DNA from: a virus
Strand: one strand, 5' to 3'
Virus record (IMG/VR): IMGVR_UViG_3300040811_001156
Location: 1-39,368 of that record
DNA length: 39,368 bases
Shown piece after piece: positions 31,684 to 39,044 of this stretch (within the stretch, counting starts at the first letter, position 1; each line of letters opens with the position of its first letter). The notes below the pieces were generated by a model. It was not told the origin of the DNA and did no database searches. It saw only the letters and a program-made list of their open reading frames with translations. The translations under genes and the position numbers were made by a program.

Positions 31684-32076
31684 ATGAGTGATAAAAAGTT
31701 TTTTGGTCTGGTTGTTCAAAACGGTGAACCTGTTGCTGTACCAGTGGACAAACTGCCAAAGAATCACTTCGACTCTAAGACTCGGACACGCGCCAAGTTT
31801 ACAGAGGAGCAAGTGAAAAGTTTGGGTGTTGATGTCGTCGACTCGATGCCTGAAAAAGTGAAGAAAGTCAAAGTTCGTAATGTAAAGGAAAAAGCTATGT
31901 CAAAGCCTAATGTAACTGTTTCAGTAAAGCAAAAGAAAATGCCAAAGTTGGTATCTGAATGGCAAGAGATTCGCGAAGCAATTCGTGATGGTCGCAAACT
32001 CAAGTTGATTGCTCAGCAATACAACGTGCGTTATTATGACGTGTATCGGGTCAAAGTCCACGCAATGGATCTTTGA
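31684..32076 (+). CDS. Basic DNA-binding-like protein with C-terminal HTH pattern
   Basis: 130 residues from the ATG at 31684 with TTTGGAG upstream. The middle is strongly basic (KVKKVKVRNVKEKA, VSVKQKKMPK). The C-terminal 35 residues (REAIRDGRKLKLIAQQYNV followed by RYYDVYRVKV) fit a helix-turn-helix in which IAQQYNV is the turn. It could be an early regulator of the promoter cassettes around it (inference). Its mRNA leader has the hairpin described above. Confidence 0.65.
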   Translation: MSDKKFFGLVVQNGEPVAVPVDKLPKNHFDSKTRTRAKFTEEQVKSLGVDVVDSMPEKVKKVKVRNVKEKAMSKPNVTVSVKQKKMPKLVSEWQEIREAIRDGRKLKLIAQQYNVRYYDVYRVKVHAMDL

Positions 32077-32092
32077 TCGAGTCTATGGGGAC

Positions 32093-32158
32093 GAGTGACA
32101 CGGTGGTGAACCTGCCAGACACCCCCACAAAACGGATTATATGGATCCCGTGTCACTC
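32093..32158 (+). ncRNA. Candidate structured RNA: 11-bp perfect stem in the gap before the VWA gene
   Basis: GAGTGACACGG (32093-32103) and CCGTGTCACTC (32148-32158) are perfect reverse complements enclosing 44 bases. No T run follows, so it is not an ordinary terminator. It lies 16 bases after the preceding stop and 8 bases before the next promoter cassette. A retained RNA, a processing site or a mRNA 3' end are possible. Confidence 0.45.
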
Positions 32159-32166
32159 ACTTATCG

Positions 32167-32242
32167 TAAGTTGTTGATTTCATTATGTTTTTAGTGGAGT
32201 TGACATTTATCCCCGTTTGCGGGAGAATAGATATCGTTGATT
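32167..32242 (+). promoter_or_regulatory. Early promoter cassette, copy 3
   Basis: TAAGTTGTTGATT (32167-32179), 20 bases, TTGACA (32200-32205), 17 bases, GAGAAT (32223-32228), then GTTGATT (32236-32242) at the expected start of transcription. It drives the large VWA/protease gene. Confidence 0.87.
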
Positions 32243-32255
32243 CACGGAGACGATT

Positions 32256-34493
32256 ATGTCCAACGCATCGAAAGAAATTGTAGCACGTCTGCTCGCGACT
32301 GAAAATATCACAGTCCTGCACGAGAATATCCCGACTGCTGCATTCAATGTTAAAGAACGCACTCTTCATCTGCCTCTCTGGGAGGACATGGATGACGATA
32401 CTTATTCACACCTGATTGGTCACGAAGTTGGTCACGCACTCTACACTCCCGAAGAGGGATGGCATGATGCGGTATGCCACCGTGGTGAAACTTTCAAACA
32501 GTTTCTCAACGTCATCGAAGACGCACGCATCGAGAAACTGGTTCAACGTCGATATCCTGGACTCCGACGATCATTCATCAAGTCATACAAGAAAATGCTT
32601 GCTGACGGATTCTTTGGTGCGGATATCGAGCAAATCAACGACGGTCATCTGATCGACCGCATCAACACTTATTTCAAATGTGGTCTATCCTGCGGTATTA
32701 AATTCGATTCATCTGAACGTGTTTGGATCGATGAGATCGGAGGTGCTGAGAGTTGGGATCAAGTTGAGGATATTGCCAATCGACTGTTCGCCTTTGCTCG
32801 TGGACAAGCAAAACAGAAACTTGAAGAGCAGGAACAGCAACAGGCGATGATGCAATCCGAAGGTGAAGATGACGAAGACGATGATGATCTGATGCCATCC
32901 GAGTCTGATATGCCTGACTTTGATGAGTTGTTCAGTGACGAACAAACGCAACCGAGCAATGCCCCAATCGACTGGGAAGACGACGAAGACGAAGACGATG
33001 ACTTCAGCGACACCGATCAGTTATCACCACCCAGTGCTGGTGCTGGTCGCGAACTGACTGAAGATGAGAAACTGGACAAGGAGATGGAGTCTAAAACAGA
33101 CGAACAACTCCGCAAGTCGATCGATGCTGAATACAACAACATGGTCGAAGGATCAGTGAGAAATTCTATTTTCAGGGAGTTCGACGTCAATTCCTTCCAA
33201 TATAAGGACGTGTTCCGCGAAGTTGACGCAGAAAAGACTGACAATCAATCTCGGCATGTTGGATTCAACTTGTTTGAATCGACAGCGTCCAAGCTTTGGA
33301 CTAGTTTTGCCAGTGAGAACAAACGTGTTGTCAATCATATGGTCAAAGAATTTGAAATGCGCAAGAAAGCAGCAGAGTATGCTCGTGCCAGCACTGCCAA
33401 GACTGGTGTTATTGATAACGTCAAGATGAATAACTACAAACTGACTGACGATATCTTCAAGAAAGTCACCATTGTGCCTGAAGGCAAGAACCACGGATTC
33501 TTGATCTGGTTGGACTTCTCAGGTTCAATGCAAGACTGTATCTTTGATGCTGCTGGGCAAGCACTGACTCTCGCGATGTTCTGCCGTCAGGCAAATCTGC
33601 CCTTTAAGATTATGTCTTTCACCAGTGGGTGGAGACAACTCGGGGATGAACAACCTACATTCCCATTGGGACATATCAGTCCCACACGAGATACTTGGTC
33701 GGTTGAATTGTTCAACGATCAGATGCGCAAATCGGAGTTTGCTCGCATGGCAGGATATCTGCTCGCCATGGCATACAATGCTGGTTGCACTCGCAAAATA
33801 TTCAACAAATATGGTTTCTATAAATGGTATCGCTGCCCCGAAATTATGTCTCTTGGTGGTACTCCTCTGAATGAGTGCATCCTCGCCTCCGTCAAACTGC
33901 ACGATGAATTCAAACAGCAGCATCGTCTGGATAAAGTGAACACATTCTTTATTACAGATGGTGAGTCTGCTCCCTTTGAAGTCGTGGGTGAACATGAGAA
34001 TTGGGAGAATCAAATTGTACGAAGAACATCCCAATTCTCCATGATGGGTGGCCACAAAAATGAAAACATCTATCGCATCGTCGATGAGAAAACTGGTCGA
34101 AGATATCGCATGACTCGATCTTCATGTGATTACAGAAACAGCATGACCAATCAGTGTCTGCGACTGTATCGAGATCGCACTGGTTCGACCACGATTGGAT
34201 ATCGCATCGTTGGTCACAATTCAAGAGAGTGTGGTGGTCTTGCGCATGCATACTATAATGACTGGGAATCCACTTGGGATAATCTCCGCAAGACCAATCT
34301 TGCTGAAATCAAGAACTCGGGTTATGATCAATTCTTTCTGATCTCCAAGAAAGGACTGCAAGTTGAAGCAGGCAACATGGAAGTGAAAGGTGATATGACC
34401 AAGAGCAAGTTGCGAACCGCCTTCCGCAAGTCTCAGAGTAACAAGAAGGCATCACGAGAACTAACTAATCGAATCATGGAACTGGTGGCATAA
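32256..34493 (+). CDS. CobT-like protein with metalloprotease-type motif and VWA domain
   Basis: 745 residues. The N-terminus carries GHEVGHALYTP with a zincin HExxH (His56, Glu57, His60) and a downstream NVIEDARIE that can supply the third ligand. Residues about 205-265 are an acidic linker of Asp and Glu runs. A VWA domain follows, with MIDAS motif WLDFSGSM and later FFITDGES. This is the CobT-type partner of AAA+ CobS/MoxR proteins; its ATPase partner is at 35962. In phages such pairs are known but their role is not; protein remodelling or proteolysis is plausible. RBS GGAGA. Confidence 0.85.
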   Translation: MSNASKEIVARLLATENITVLHENIPTAAFNVKERTLHLPLWEDMDDDTYSHLIGHEVGHALYTPEEGWHDAVCHRGETFKQFLNVIEDARIEKLVQRRYPGLRRSFIKSYKKMLADGFFGADIEQINDGHLIDRINTYFKCGLSCGIKFDSSERVWIDEIGGAESWDQVEDIANRLFAFARGQAKQKLEEQEQQQAMMQSEGEDDEDDDDLMPSESDMPDFDELFSDEQTQPSNAPIDWEDDEDEDDDFSDTDQLSPPSAGAGRELTEDEKLDKEMESKTDEQLRKSIDAEYNNMVEGSVRNSIFREFDVNSFQYKDVFREVDAEKTDNQSRHVGFNLFESTASKLWTSFASENKRVVNHMVKEFEMRKKAAEYARASTAKTGVIDNVKMNNYKLTDDIFKKVTIVPEGKNHGFLIWLDFSGSMQDCIFDAAGQALTLAMFCRQANLPFKIMSFTSGWRQLGDEQPTFPLGHISPTRDTWSVELFNDQMRKSEFARMAGYLLAMAYNAGCTRKIFNKYGFYKWYRCPEIMSLGGTPLNECILASVKLHDEFKQQHRLDKVNTFFITDGESAPFEVVGEHENWENQIVRRTSQFSMMGGHKNENIYRIVDEKTGRRYRMTRSSCDYRNSMTNQCLRLYRDRTGSTTIGYRIVGHNSRECGGLAHAYYNDWESTWDNLRKTNLAEIKNSGYDQFFLISKKGLQVEAGNMEVKGDMTKSKLRTAFRKSQSNKKASRELTNRIMELVA

Positions 34494-34494
34494 A

Positions 34495-35055
34495 ATGGCA
34501 AATCATGTAAACTCTTATATCAATATCCGAACCATCTCAGAAGAAGGACAAAAAGTCTGGGACTCAATCTGCCAGAAAATTTCTGGTCGGGAATTGTTCG
34601 GTGACAACAATCACCTTGGAGCATACTTCACTGACGACGAAGATGAAGTAACTGTGACCAATATGTGTAACTGGGTTGGTGCCAAATGGGCATATGCCGA
34701 AGATATACATGAGAGTGGGATGGCGATTATGTCCGCATGGAGTCCGTGTCATGAATTTGTCGAAGAAGTTATCGATGAAATATCCAAAGTCGACGAATCA
34801 ATCCAAATTGAATACACCTATGAAGACGAGATGCCGAACTTCATCGGAGTCGCCCTGTATGATCAGGATGGAGTGGTCGATGCCTGCGAGTTGGAGTGGG
34901 ATGAAATCAAGGATGAAATGATCAATGAATATGACGATCTCCGTGAGCAGTGGGACGAGGACGAGGACGATTGGAAGGATGAGGGCGAATTATTGCAGGA
35001 ATTACTGTGGGAATGGACCTCAGACTGGCAATATAAAATGATCTCGAACATGTAA
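34495..35055 (+). CDS. Very acidic protein, Api92-like ferredoxin-fold family (tentative)
   Basis: 186 residues, 1-base gap from the previous gene. The start MANHVNSYINIR and the alternating helix/strand layout recall the Api92-like phage family, whose function is unknown. The C-terminal 60 residues are extremely acidic (LREQWDEDEDDWKDEGELL). Strong acidity suggests a DNA-mimic or a protein-binding role, as for several phage anti-host proteins, but there is no direct support. Its TAA stop begins the next promoter cassette. Confidence 0.6.
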   Translation: MANHVNSYINIRTISEEGQKVWDSICQKISGRELFGDNNHLGAYFTDDEDEVTVTNMCNWVGAKWAYAEDIHESGMAIMSAWSPCHEFVEEVIDEISKVDESIQIEYTYEDEMPNFIGVALYDQDGVVDACELEWDEIKDEMINEYDDLREQWDEDEDDWKDEGELLQELLWEWTSDWQYKMISNM

Positions 35056-35128
35056 GTTATTGTTTTTATTCACTTTTTACTGCTGTTGACATTTACCCTG
35101 AAATGCCATAGAATAGGTCTTGTTGATT
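35053..35128 (+). promoter_or_regulatory. Early promoter cassette, copy 4
   Basis: TAAGTTATTGTTT (35053-35065, diverged element starting on the stop codon), 20 bases, TTGACA (35086-35091), 17 bases, TAGAAT (35109-35114), then GTTGATT (35122-35128). Confidence 0.87.
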
Positions 35129-35141
35129 GAGGAGACATATT

Positions 35142-35648
35142 ATGAAAGCAGTTATTCAAACCCAACATATGGAAAACTACGGTGCCCACGACTGGGACGG
35201 TCAGGGCACATGCCCGCAGTACTGGAAACCCAAAGGTGGCAACACCTACGTTTTCAACTGCTCGGTTGAGGACAACATGTCTCCCGAGTGGTGGGCACGT
35301 GTCGAGGCTGCTTGCACCAGCAAGTCGGAGTATTTTGAGGAATACTCAATCGGTGAGACTGTGGTCGATGATATCGACTTTCGTGTCTCCGACCACTGTG
35401 CTGAGTGGGATGCACCCTATTATGGCACGGTCAAGGACGACCGCGTGTGCTTCCACCGCACCACTCTCAACACCGAGTTCGGTTATATGCGCAAGGAAAT
35501 TGCGAAGGAGTTCACCGCGTATGACGTGTTGGACAACGGCGAGCACGTGTCTCACGGTGTCTCTTATGAGATGGTCAACGGTGACATCGTCGCCTTTGCT
35601 GATCTGCGTGCTTGGTTGGATCAATTTGCTCCTGCGGAGGCAGCGTAA
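35142..35648 (+). CDS. Hypothetical protein of G/C-rich composition
   Basis: 168 residues from the ATG at 35142, with GGAG upstream. It starts MKAVIQTQHMENYGAHDWDG then GTCPQYWKPKGG, a beginning I associate with small conserved phage proteins of unknown function. It is rich in Trp, Tyr, His and acidic residues. The gene has more G and C, especially in third positions, than its neighbours, enough that a second frame stays open for 163 codons. It may have arrived from another phage or host. Confidence 0.7.
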   Translation: MKAVIQTQHMENYGAHDWDGQGTCPQYWKPKGGNTYVFNCSVEDNMSPEWWARVEAACTSKSEYFEEYSIGETVVDDIDFRVSDHCAEWDAPYYGTVKDDRVCFHRTTLNTEFGYMRKEIAKEFTAYDVLDNGEHVSHGVSYEMVNGDIVAFADLRAWLDQFAPAEAA

Positions 35649-35866
35649 TGACAACTTGGGGATTCGAATCTGAAAGAGAAATGTATGACTACCACATGGG
35701 CAAAGTTCGCATTCGTGAACAGCAATTGGAGTCAGCAGTCCAAGAAATCAAATGGGCACTGGTCGGTTATATCGATGATTGTATCTCAGACGACCCCCAA
35801 GCAAAACGTGATCTTCAAGATGCTTGGAATACCCTGCTTGATCGTCTATATCCTGTTCAACACTAA
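35648..35866 (+). CDS. Small helical hypothetical protein
   Basis: 72 residues: MTTWGFESEREMYDYHMGKV then REQQLESAVQEIKWALVGYI and a C-terminal LLDRLYPVQH. It is almost wholly helical by pattern. The start is the TAATG overlap with the previous stop. Its TAA stop begins promoter cassette copy 5. Function unknown. Confidence 0.65.
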   Translation: MTTWGFESEREMYDYHMGKVRIREQQLESAVQEIKWALVGYIDDCISDDPQAKRDLQDAWNTLLDRLYPVQH

Positions 35867-35940
35867 GTTGTTGATTCCACAAGCAAAAATGATAGCTTGT
35901 CTTTTACCCTGTTTTGCGAGAGAATATACTCTCGTTGATT
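35864..35940 (+). promoter_or_regulatory. Early promoter cassette, copy 5
   Basis: TAAGTTGTTGATT (35864-35876, TAA is the stop of the previous gene), 20 bases, TTGTCT (35897-35902), 17 bases, GAGAAT (35920-35925), then GTTGATT (35934-35940). It drives the AAA+ ATPase. Confidence 0.85.
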
Positions 35941-35961
35941 GAAACCTGAAGGATCTATATT

Positions 35962-37140
35962 ATGTCAAAGAAACTTGAACAACGCGCCGAACTCCGTGAT
36001 GCATTATTCTCTCAGTTTGGTGAATGCGAATCTTATGATCGGAATGATATTCTTGCTGCCGCTGAATCTGTGGGGCAGGGATTCCCGAACTGGATTCTGA
36101 ACGCAACCAATCGAGTTTCTCGTGGCATGTATGCTGTTCCTGACATCGGTGCTACCACAACTCCTCGTGCGAGCAAGTCTGCTCCGACCAAGATGCGGAT
36201 TGTGAAGACCCCGACTGTTGAGGCACCTGTTCAGGCATCATTGATCACCGACTCAGATGGATTCAATGCTAATCTGATTCCTGATCGCGATAATCTGTAT
36301 GTGTCCTTCGGATATCACACCACGGTGCGTAACATCATCAAGTCGAGGATGTTTTATCCCGTCTTCATCACTGGTCTGTCTGGTAATGGCAAGACCAAGA
36401 TGGTTGAGCAGACGTGTGCTGAAACGCGACGTGAAGTCATCCGTGTCAACTTCACCATTGAGACTGACGAAGATGACCTCATCGGTGGTTTCCGCCTCGT
36501 GAACGGTGAGACCAAGTTCTTCAAAGGACCAGTGATCAAGGCAATGGAACGTGGTGCTGTCCTGCTCTGCGATGAGATTGACCTTGCCAATCCTGCGAAG
36601 GTCATGTGTCTTCAGTCGATTCTGGAAGGCAGTGGATACTTCATCAAGAAGACTGGTGAGTTTATCACTCCTGCTCATGGGTTCACTGTCGTTGCGACTG
36701 CGAACACGAAGGGTAAAGGGTCAGACGATGGACAATTCATCGGCACCAATATCCTCAACGAAGCATTTCTTGAGCGATTCCCGATCACCGTGGAACAGCA
36801 GTATCCTGCTCCCACAGTTGAGAAGAAAATCCTCAGCAAGGTGTTTGAGTCACTTGATCTGACCGATGTCGAGTTTATCGACAAACTGGTTGATTGGGCA
36901 GATATCATTCGCAAGACTTACATGGATGATGGTGTTGATGAGATCATCTCGACTCGCCGTCTGGTTCATATCAGTCGTGCGTATGCGATCTTTGGTGATC
37001 GTGCGAAGGCAATCGAACTGTGTATCAATCGTTTTGACGAGGATACCAAAGTTGCCTTTGCTGATCTGTATCTCAAGTTGGACGACCAACCAGTCGAAAA
37101 TGCTGGTGTTGAAGAGTCTCGTCCTGCCGAGGATTATTAA
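35962..37140 (+). CDS. CobS/MoxR-like AAA+ ATPase
   Basis: 392 residues. Residues 1-60 (FSQFGECESYDRNDILAAAE then FPNWILNATNRVSRGMY) form a small helical, possibly DNA- or protein-binding, domain. The AAA+ core has Walker A GLSGNGKT (138-145), Walker B VLLCDEID (200-207), the sensor region VVATANTKGKG and an arginine-finger segment LERF. C-terminal helices and an acidic tail follow. CobS/MoxR ATPases act as remodelling motors with VWA proteins; the partner is the gene at 32256. The two are separated by three small genes, unlike the usual adjacent pair. Confidence 0.9.
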   Translation: MSKKLEQRAELRDALFSQFGECESYDRNDILAAAESVGQGFPNWILNATNRVSRGMYAVPDIGATTTPRASKSAPTKMRIVKTPTVEAPVQASLITDSDGFNANLIPDRDNLYVSFGYHTTVRNIIKSRMFYPVFITGLSGNGKTKMVEQTCAETRREVIRVNFTIETDEDDLIGGFRLVNGETKFFKGPVIKAMERGAVLLCDEIDLANPAKVMCLQSILEGSGYFIKKTGEFITPAHGFTVVATANTKGKGSDDGQFIGTNILNEAFLERFPITVEQQYPAPTVEKKILSKVFESLDLTDVEFIDKLVDWADIIRKTYMDDGVDEIISTRRLVHISRAYAIFGDRAKAIELCINRFDEDTKVAFADLYLKLDDQPVENAGVEESRPAEDY

Positions 37141-37143
37141 TGA

Positions 37144-37205
37144 ATATGGGAGTGTTCGCGACCGTGCTCCCGTATCTCAATCAACGATTAACGGTCGCAT
37201 TTTAT
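37144..37205 (+). promoter_or_regulatory. Two mutually exclusive hairpins before the HTH gene
   Basis: Stem A: GGGAG (37148-37152) with CTCCC (37167-37171), extended outwards by A/T and G-T pairs. Stem B: GCGACCGT (37158-37165) with ACGGTCGC (37191-37198), followed by ATTTTAT. The left arm of B is inside the loop of A, so both cannot form at once. This is the layout of an attenuator or terminator switch. Confidence 0.5.
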
Positions 37206-37230
37206 CATGTTGAAACAAAAGGAAAACATC

Positions 37231-37488
37231 ATGGCAACTCAAAGTGAAAAACTGCTTAACATTCTTCAGTCTGGCGAGTCAGTAACTGCACGACAGATCA
37301 CAGCACGTACTGGTGCTGCTAATCCTCGTGAAGTTGTTCGCACTCTCCGTGAGAATGGTTTTGCAATTTACCTGAACCAGCGTACCAACAGCAAAGGTGA
37401 GACCAAAGGTTTCTACCGACTCGGCACTCCTTCGCGTGCTATGGTTGCTGCTGCTTATGCTACCATGGGTGCAGACTTCGCGGTCTAA
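37231..37488 (+). CDS. Small winged-helix/HTH protein
   Basis: 85 residues from the ATG at 37231 (a 24-base upstream extension is possible). The layout is KLLNILQSGESVTARQITAR, then ANPREVVRTLRENGF and IYLNQRTNSKGETKGFYRL, a classic helix-turn-helix plus wing. Similar small proteins are common in T4-like phages. It probably binds DNA; its site is unknown. It ends at a strong terminator and has a structured leader. Confidence 0.8.
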   Translation: MATQSEKLLNILQSGESVTARQITARTGAANPREVVRTLRENGFAIYLNQRTNSKGETKGFYRLGTPSRAMVAAAYATMGADFAV

Positions 37489-37504
37489 TATCTCATTGGA
37501 ACTG

Positions 37505-37534
37505 AGGAGTGGGGTTTCCCACTCCTGTTTTTTT
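37505..37534 (+). terminator. Rho-independent terminator after the HTH gene
   Basis: AGGAGTGGG, loop GTTT, CCCACTCCT, G and seven T residues: a 9-bp perfect stem. It separates the 30.5-37.5 kb operons from the small genes that follow. Confidence 0.92.
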
Positions 37535-37551
37535 ATTTTCGGAGATTGAAT

Positions 37552-37722
37552 ATGACATTTGAAAATGAAATCGTTGTTATCGCAATGACTCTGATTCTCC
37601 CTGTTATCGGATGGTTCGCCGGATGGCATTTTGGTTACAGTAAAGGACGAGACGAAGGATTCAAAGTAGCAATTGAATTGTTACAGGACGAGCAAGCAAT
37701 GCGAGAGTCGTTTGACCTATGA
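37552..37722 (+). CDS. 56-residue membrane protein
   Basis: One membrane segment (IVVIAMTLILPVIGWFAG) followed by GWHFGYSKGRDEGF and an acidic, soluble end (LLQDEQAMRESFDL). RBS GGAG lies 7 bases upstream. The stop overlaps the next start (ATGA). Function unknown. Confidence 0.65.
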   Translation: MTFENEIVVIAMTLILPVIGWFAGWHFGYSKGRDEGFKVAIELLQDEQAMRESFDL

Positions 37723-37883
37723 GTCCGAAATCTATCTACATTGTCTGGGTGCGAGATGTGGACTTGAGTTATAAGTTTTGCTCCGCATGGTGGAACGAAC
37801 AGCACGCATATGATCAGTGCAGAAAGTTACAGAAACAAGATTATGAGTTGGCATACTTTGTCACCGAGGAGTTGGTATCATGA
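37719..37883 (+). CDS. 54-residue hypothetical protein
   Basis: It encodes MSPKSIYIVWVRDVDLSYKF then CSAWWNEQHAYDQCRKLQ and a short end. Compact, with two Cys and several Trp; no membrane segment. Start and stop both overlap neighbours by ATGA, which supports translation. Not recognised. Confidence 0.6.
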   Translation: MSPKSIYIVWVRDVDLSYKFCSAWWNEQHAYDQCRKLQKQDYELAYFVTEELVS

Positions 37884-38233
37884 GTCCAGAGAGTGAGTTA
37901 GATCCAACCGAAGTAATCACCAACGAGACGACTGGTCAGGAGTTCGCCGTCGGTGAGATCGAGCATTCAAATCGAATTATGAAATCAGTCACGCCGTATT
38001 ACACGGTGGACTGGTATCTCAAATGGGCAGGGAGTATCATCGTGCTCTTTGCTGTTGCTATTCGCAGTGCTGGCATTCCGGAACTGCAAATCTGGGACGT
38101 GTTCCTGTCATGGGTCGGTGCTGCCATGTGGGCAGTGGTTGGATTCCTGTGGAAAGATCGTGCCGTCCTTCTATTAAATAGTGTTTTGGCACTAATGCTA
38201 TTCAGTGCATTATTAAGGGAGTTATTCGCATGA
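37880..38233 (+). CDS. Small membrane protein, three predicted segments
   Basis: 117 residues. A soluble acidic start (MSPESELDPTEVITNETTGQ) is followed by three membrane segments: WAGSIIVLFAVAIRSAG, IWDVFLSWVGAAMWAVVGF and LLLNSVLALMLFSALL, with WKDRAVLLLN in the last loop. The WKDRA motif recalls a small membrane family (DUF6552-like) found in alphaproteobacteria; I am not sure of the assignment. Start and stop overlap both neighbours by 4 bases. Confidence 0.65.
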   Translation: MSPESELDPTEVITNETTGQEFAVGEIEHSNRIMKSVTPYYTVDWYLKWAGSIIVLFAVAIRSAGIPELQIWDVFLSWVGAAMWAVVGFLWKDRAVLLLNSVLALMLFSALLRELFA

Positions 38234-38484
38234 GTGAACCATATGTTTGGCATCGTCCGCACAAAACTGAAGAGTGGTATGAAAATCAAATCTGTGATCA
38301 GGTCTGGGAACAAATCACTGAACATTTCGGTGTTGATGAGATCACTGAGATCACTGAGGATCAAATCAAAGAAATTGAGGAGTGGAGAGAGGAGAATCTT
38401 CATGAGTACAGTGTGCTTCAGGTAGGTTTCTCCAACTTTATTCAACGGTGGGAATCTGAGACGTGGGAATTAGAGAACGCATGA
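38230..38484 (+). CDS. Acidic helical hypothetical protein
   Basis: 84 residues, acidic and Trp-rich: WHRPHKTEEWYENQICDQVW then ITEITEDQIKEIEEWREENL and FSNFIQRWESETWELENA. No membrane segment or motif is seen. It overlaps the neighbouring genes by 4 bases on each side. Not recognised. Confidence 0.65.
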   Translation: MSEPYVWHRPHKTEEWYENQICDQVWEQITEHFGVDEITEITEDQIKEIEEWREENLHEYSVLQVGFSNFIQRWESETWELENA

Positions 38485-38900
38485 TAAACAATTCGAATCT
38501 TAAATCTTTCGTCGGAGAGAGTATACTTCACATTGAAAAGGCACTCCTGCTCTTCATCGTGGTTGGTACGGTCTATGCCGCAGTCTCTGATATTCTCTCT
38601 CTGCTCTCCTCGCAGGGTAAACTGCTGCTGGCGGATTTATTCCTGCTCTTCATCTATGCTGAGATTCTGGGTATGGTCGCCGCATTCTATAAAGATCATC
38701 GCATACCCATCACACTGCCTGTCATCATCGCCATTACCGCACTCACCAGAATGCTCGTCCTTACCACAAAAGGTGGAGAAGGTATCGTCATTCTCTATGA
38801 ATCCGCAGGTATTCTCATCTGCTCCATCAGTGCTTACATTCTCAGTCTGAAGGAGAAACTCAGTCTAGAGAAACTTGAAATTCGTAAACTGCAATCGTAA
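38481..38900 (+). CDS. psiE: PsiE-family phosphate-starvation-inducible membrane protein
   Basis: 139 residues from the ATG at 38481. Four hydrophobic segments are seen; the PsiE hallmarks are a short acidic stretch between helices (ADLFLLFIYAEILGMVAAF), KDHRIPITLPVIIAITALTR, and a final helix with ISAYILSLKEKLSLE. PsiE proteins are induced by phosphate starvation in bacteria; the biochemical role is unknown. In a phage it may affect phosphate stress or lysogeny-related signalling, but that is only context. It overlaps the previous gene by 4 bases. Confidence 0.75.
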   Translation: MINNSNLKSFVGESILHIEKALLLFIVVGTVYAAVSDILSLLSSQGKLLLADLFLLFIYAEILGMVAAFYKDHRIPITLPVIIAITALTRMLVLTTKGGEGIVILYESAGILICSISAYILSLKEKLSLEKLEIRKLQS

Positions 38901-38905
38901 ATACG

Positions 38906-39040
38906 ATGAATTTATCTCTCTTCGAATATCTCCTGCTCTTTCTGATAGTCTCATTCTATTCGCTCGCAATCACCTCCGCTTACACAAATGAGAAGAAAAA
39001 AGAGATAAGGTGCCTCTGGGATATAGAAAAAGAAGGATAA
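38906..39040 (+). CDS. 44-residue membrane peptide
   Basis: MNLSLFEYLLLFLIVSFYSL then AITSAYTNEKKKEIRCLWDI and a short tail: one membrane segment at the N-terminus and a basic, then acidic, cytoplasmic end. No good RBS, only a 5-base gap after psiE, so it depends on coupling. Existence is moderately supported. Confidence 0.5.
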   Translation: MNLSLFEYLLLFLIVSFYSLAITSAYTNEKKKEIRCLWDIEKEG

Positions 39041-39044
39041 AACA

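Noticed and set aside
32085-32177. 30-codon ORF across the 11-bp stem
   Set aside because: No convincing RBS, it runs through both arms of the hairpin and into the promoter cassette, and its peptide looks random.
35182-35673. 163-codon plus-strand frame overlapping the gene at 35142
   Set aside because: The open frame results from the G/C-rich third positions of the real gene; its translation is Ser/Arg/Thr-rich with no plausible fold and no RBS.
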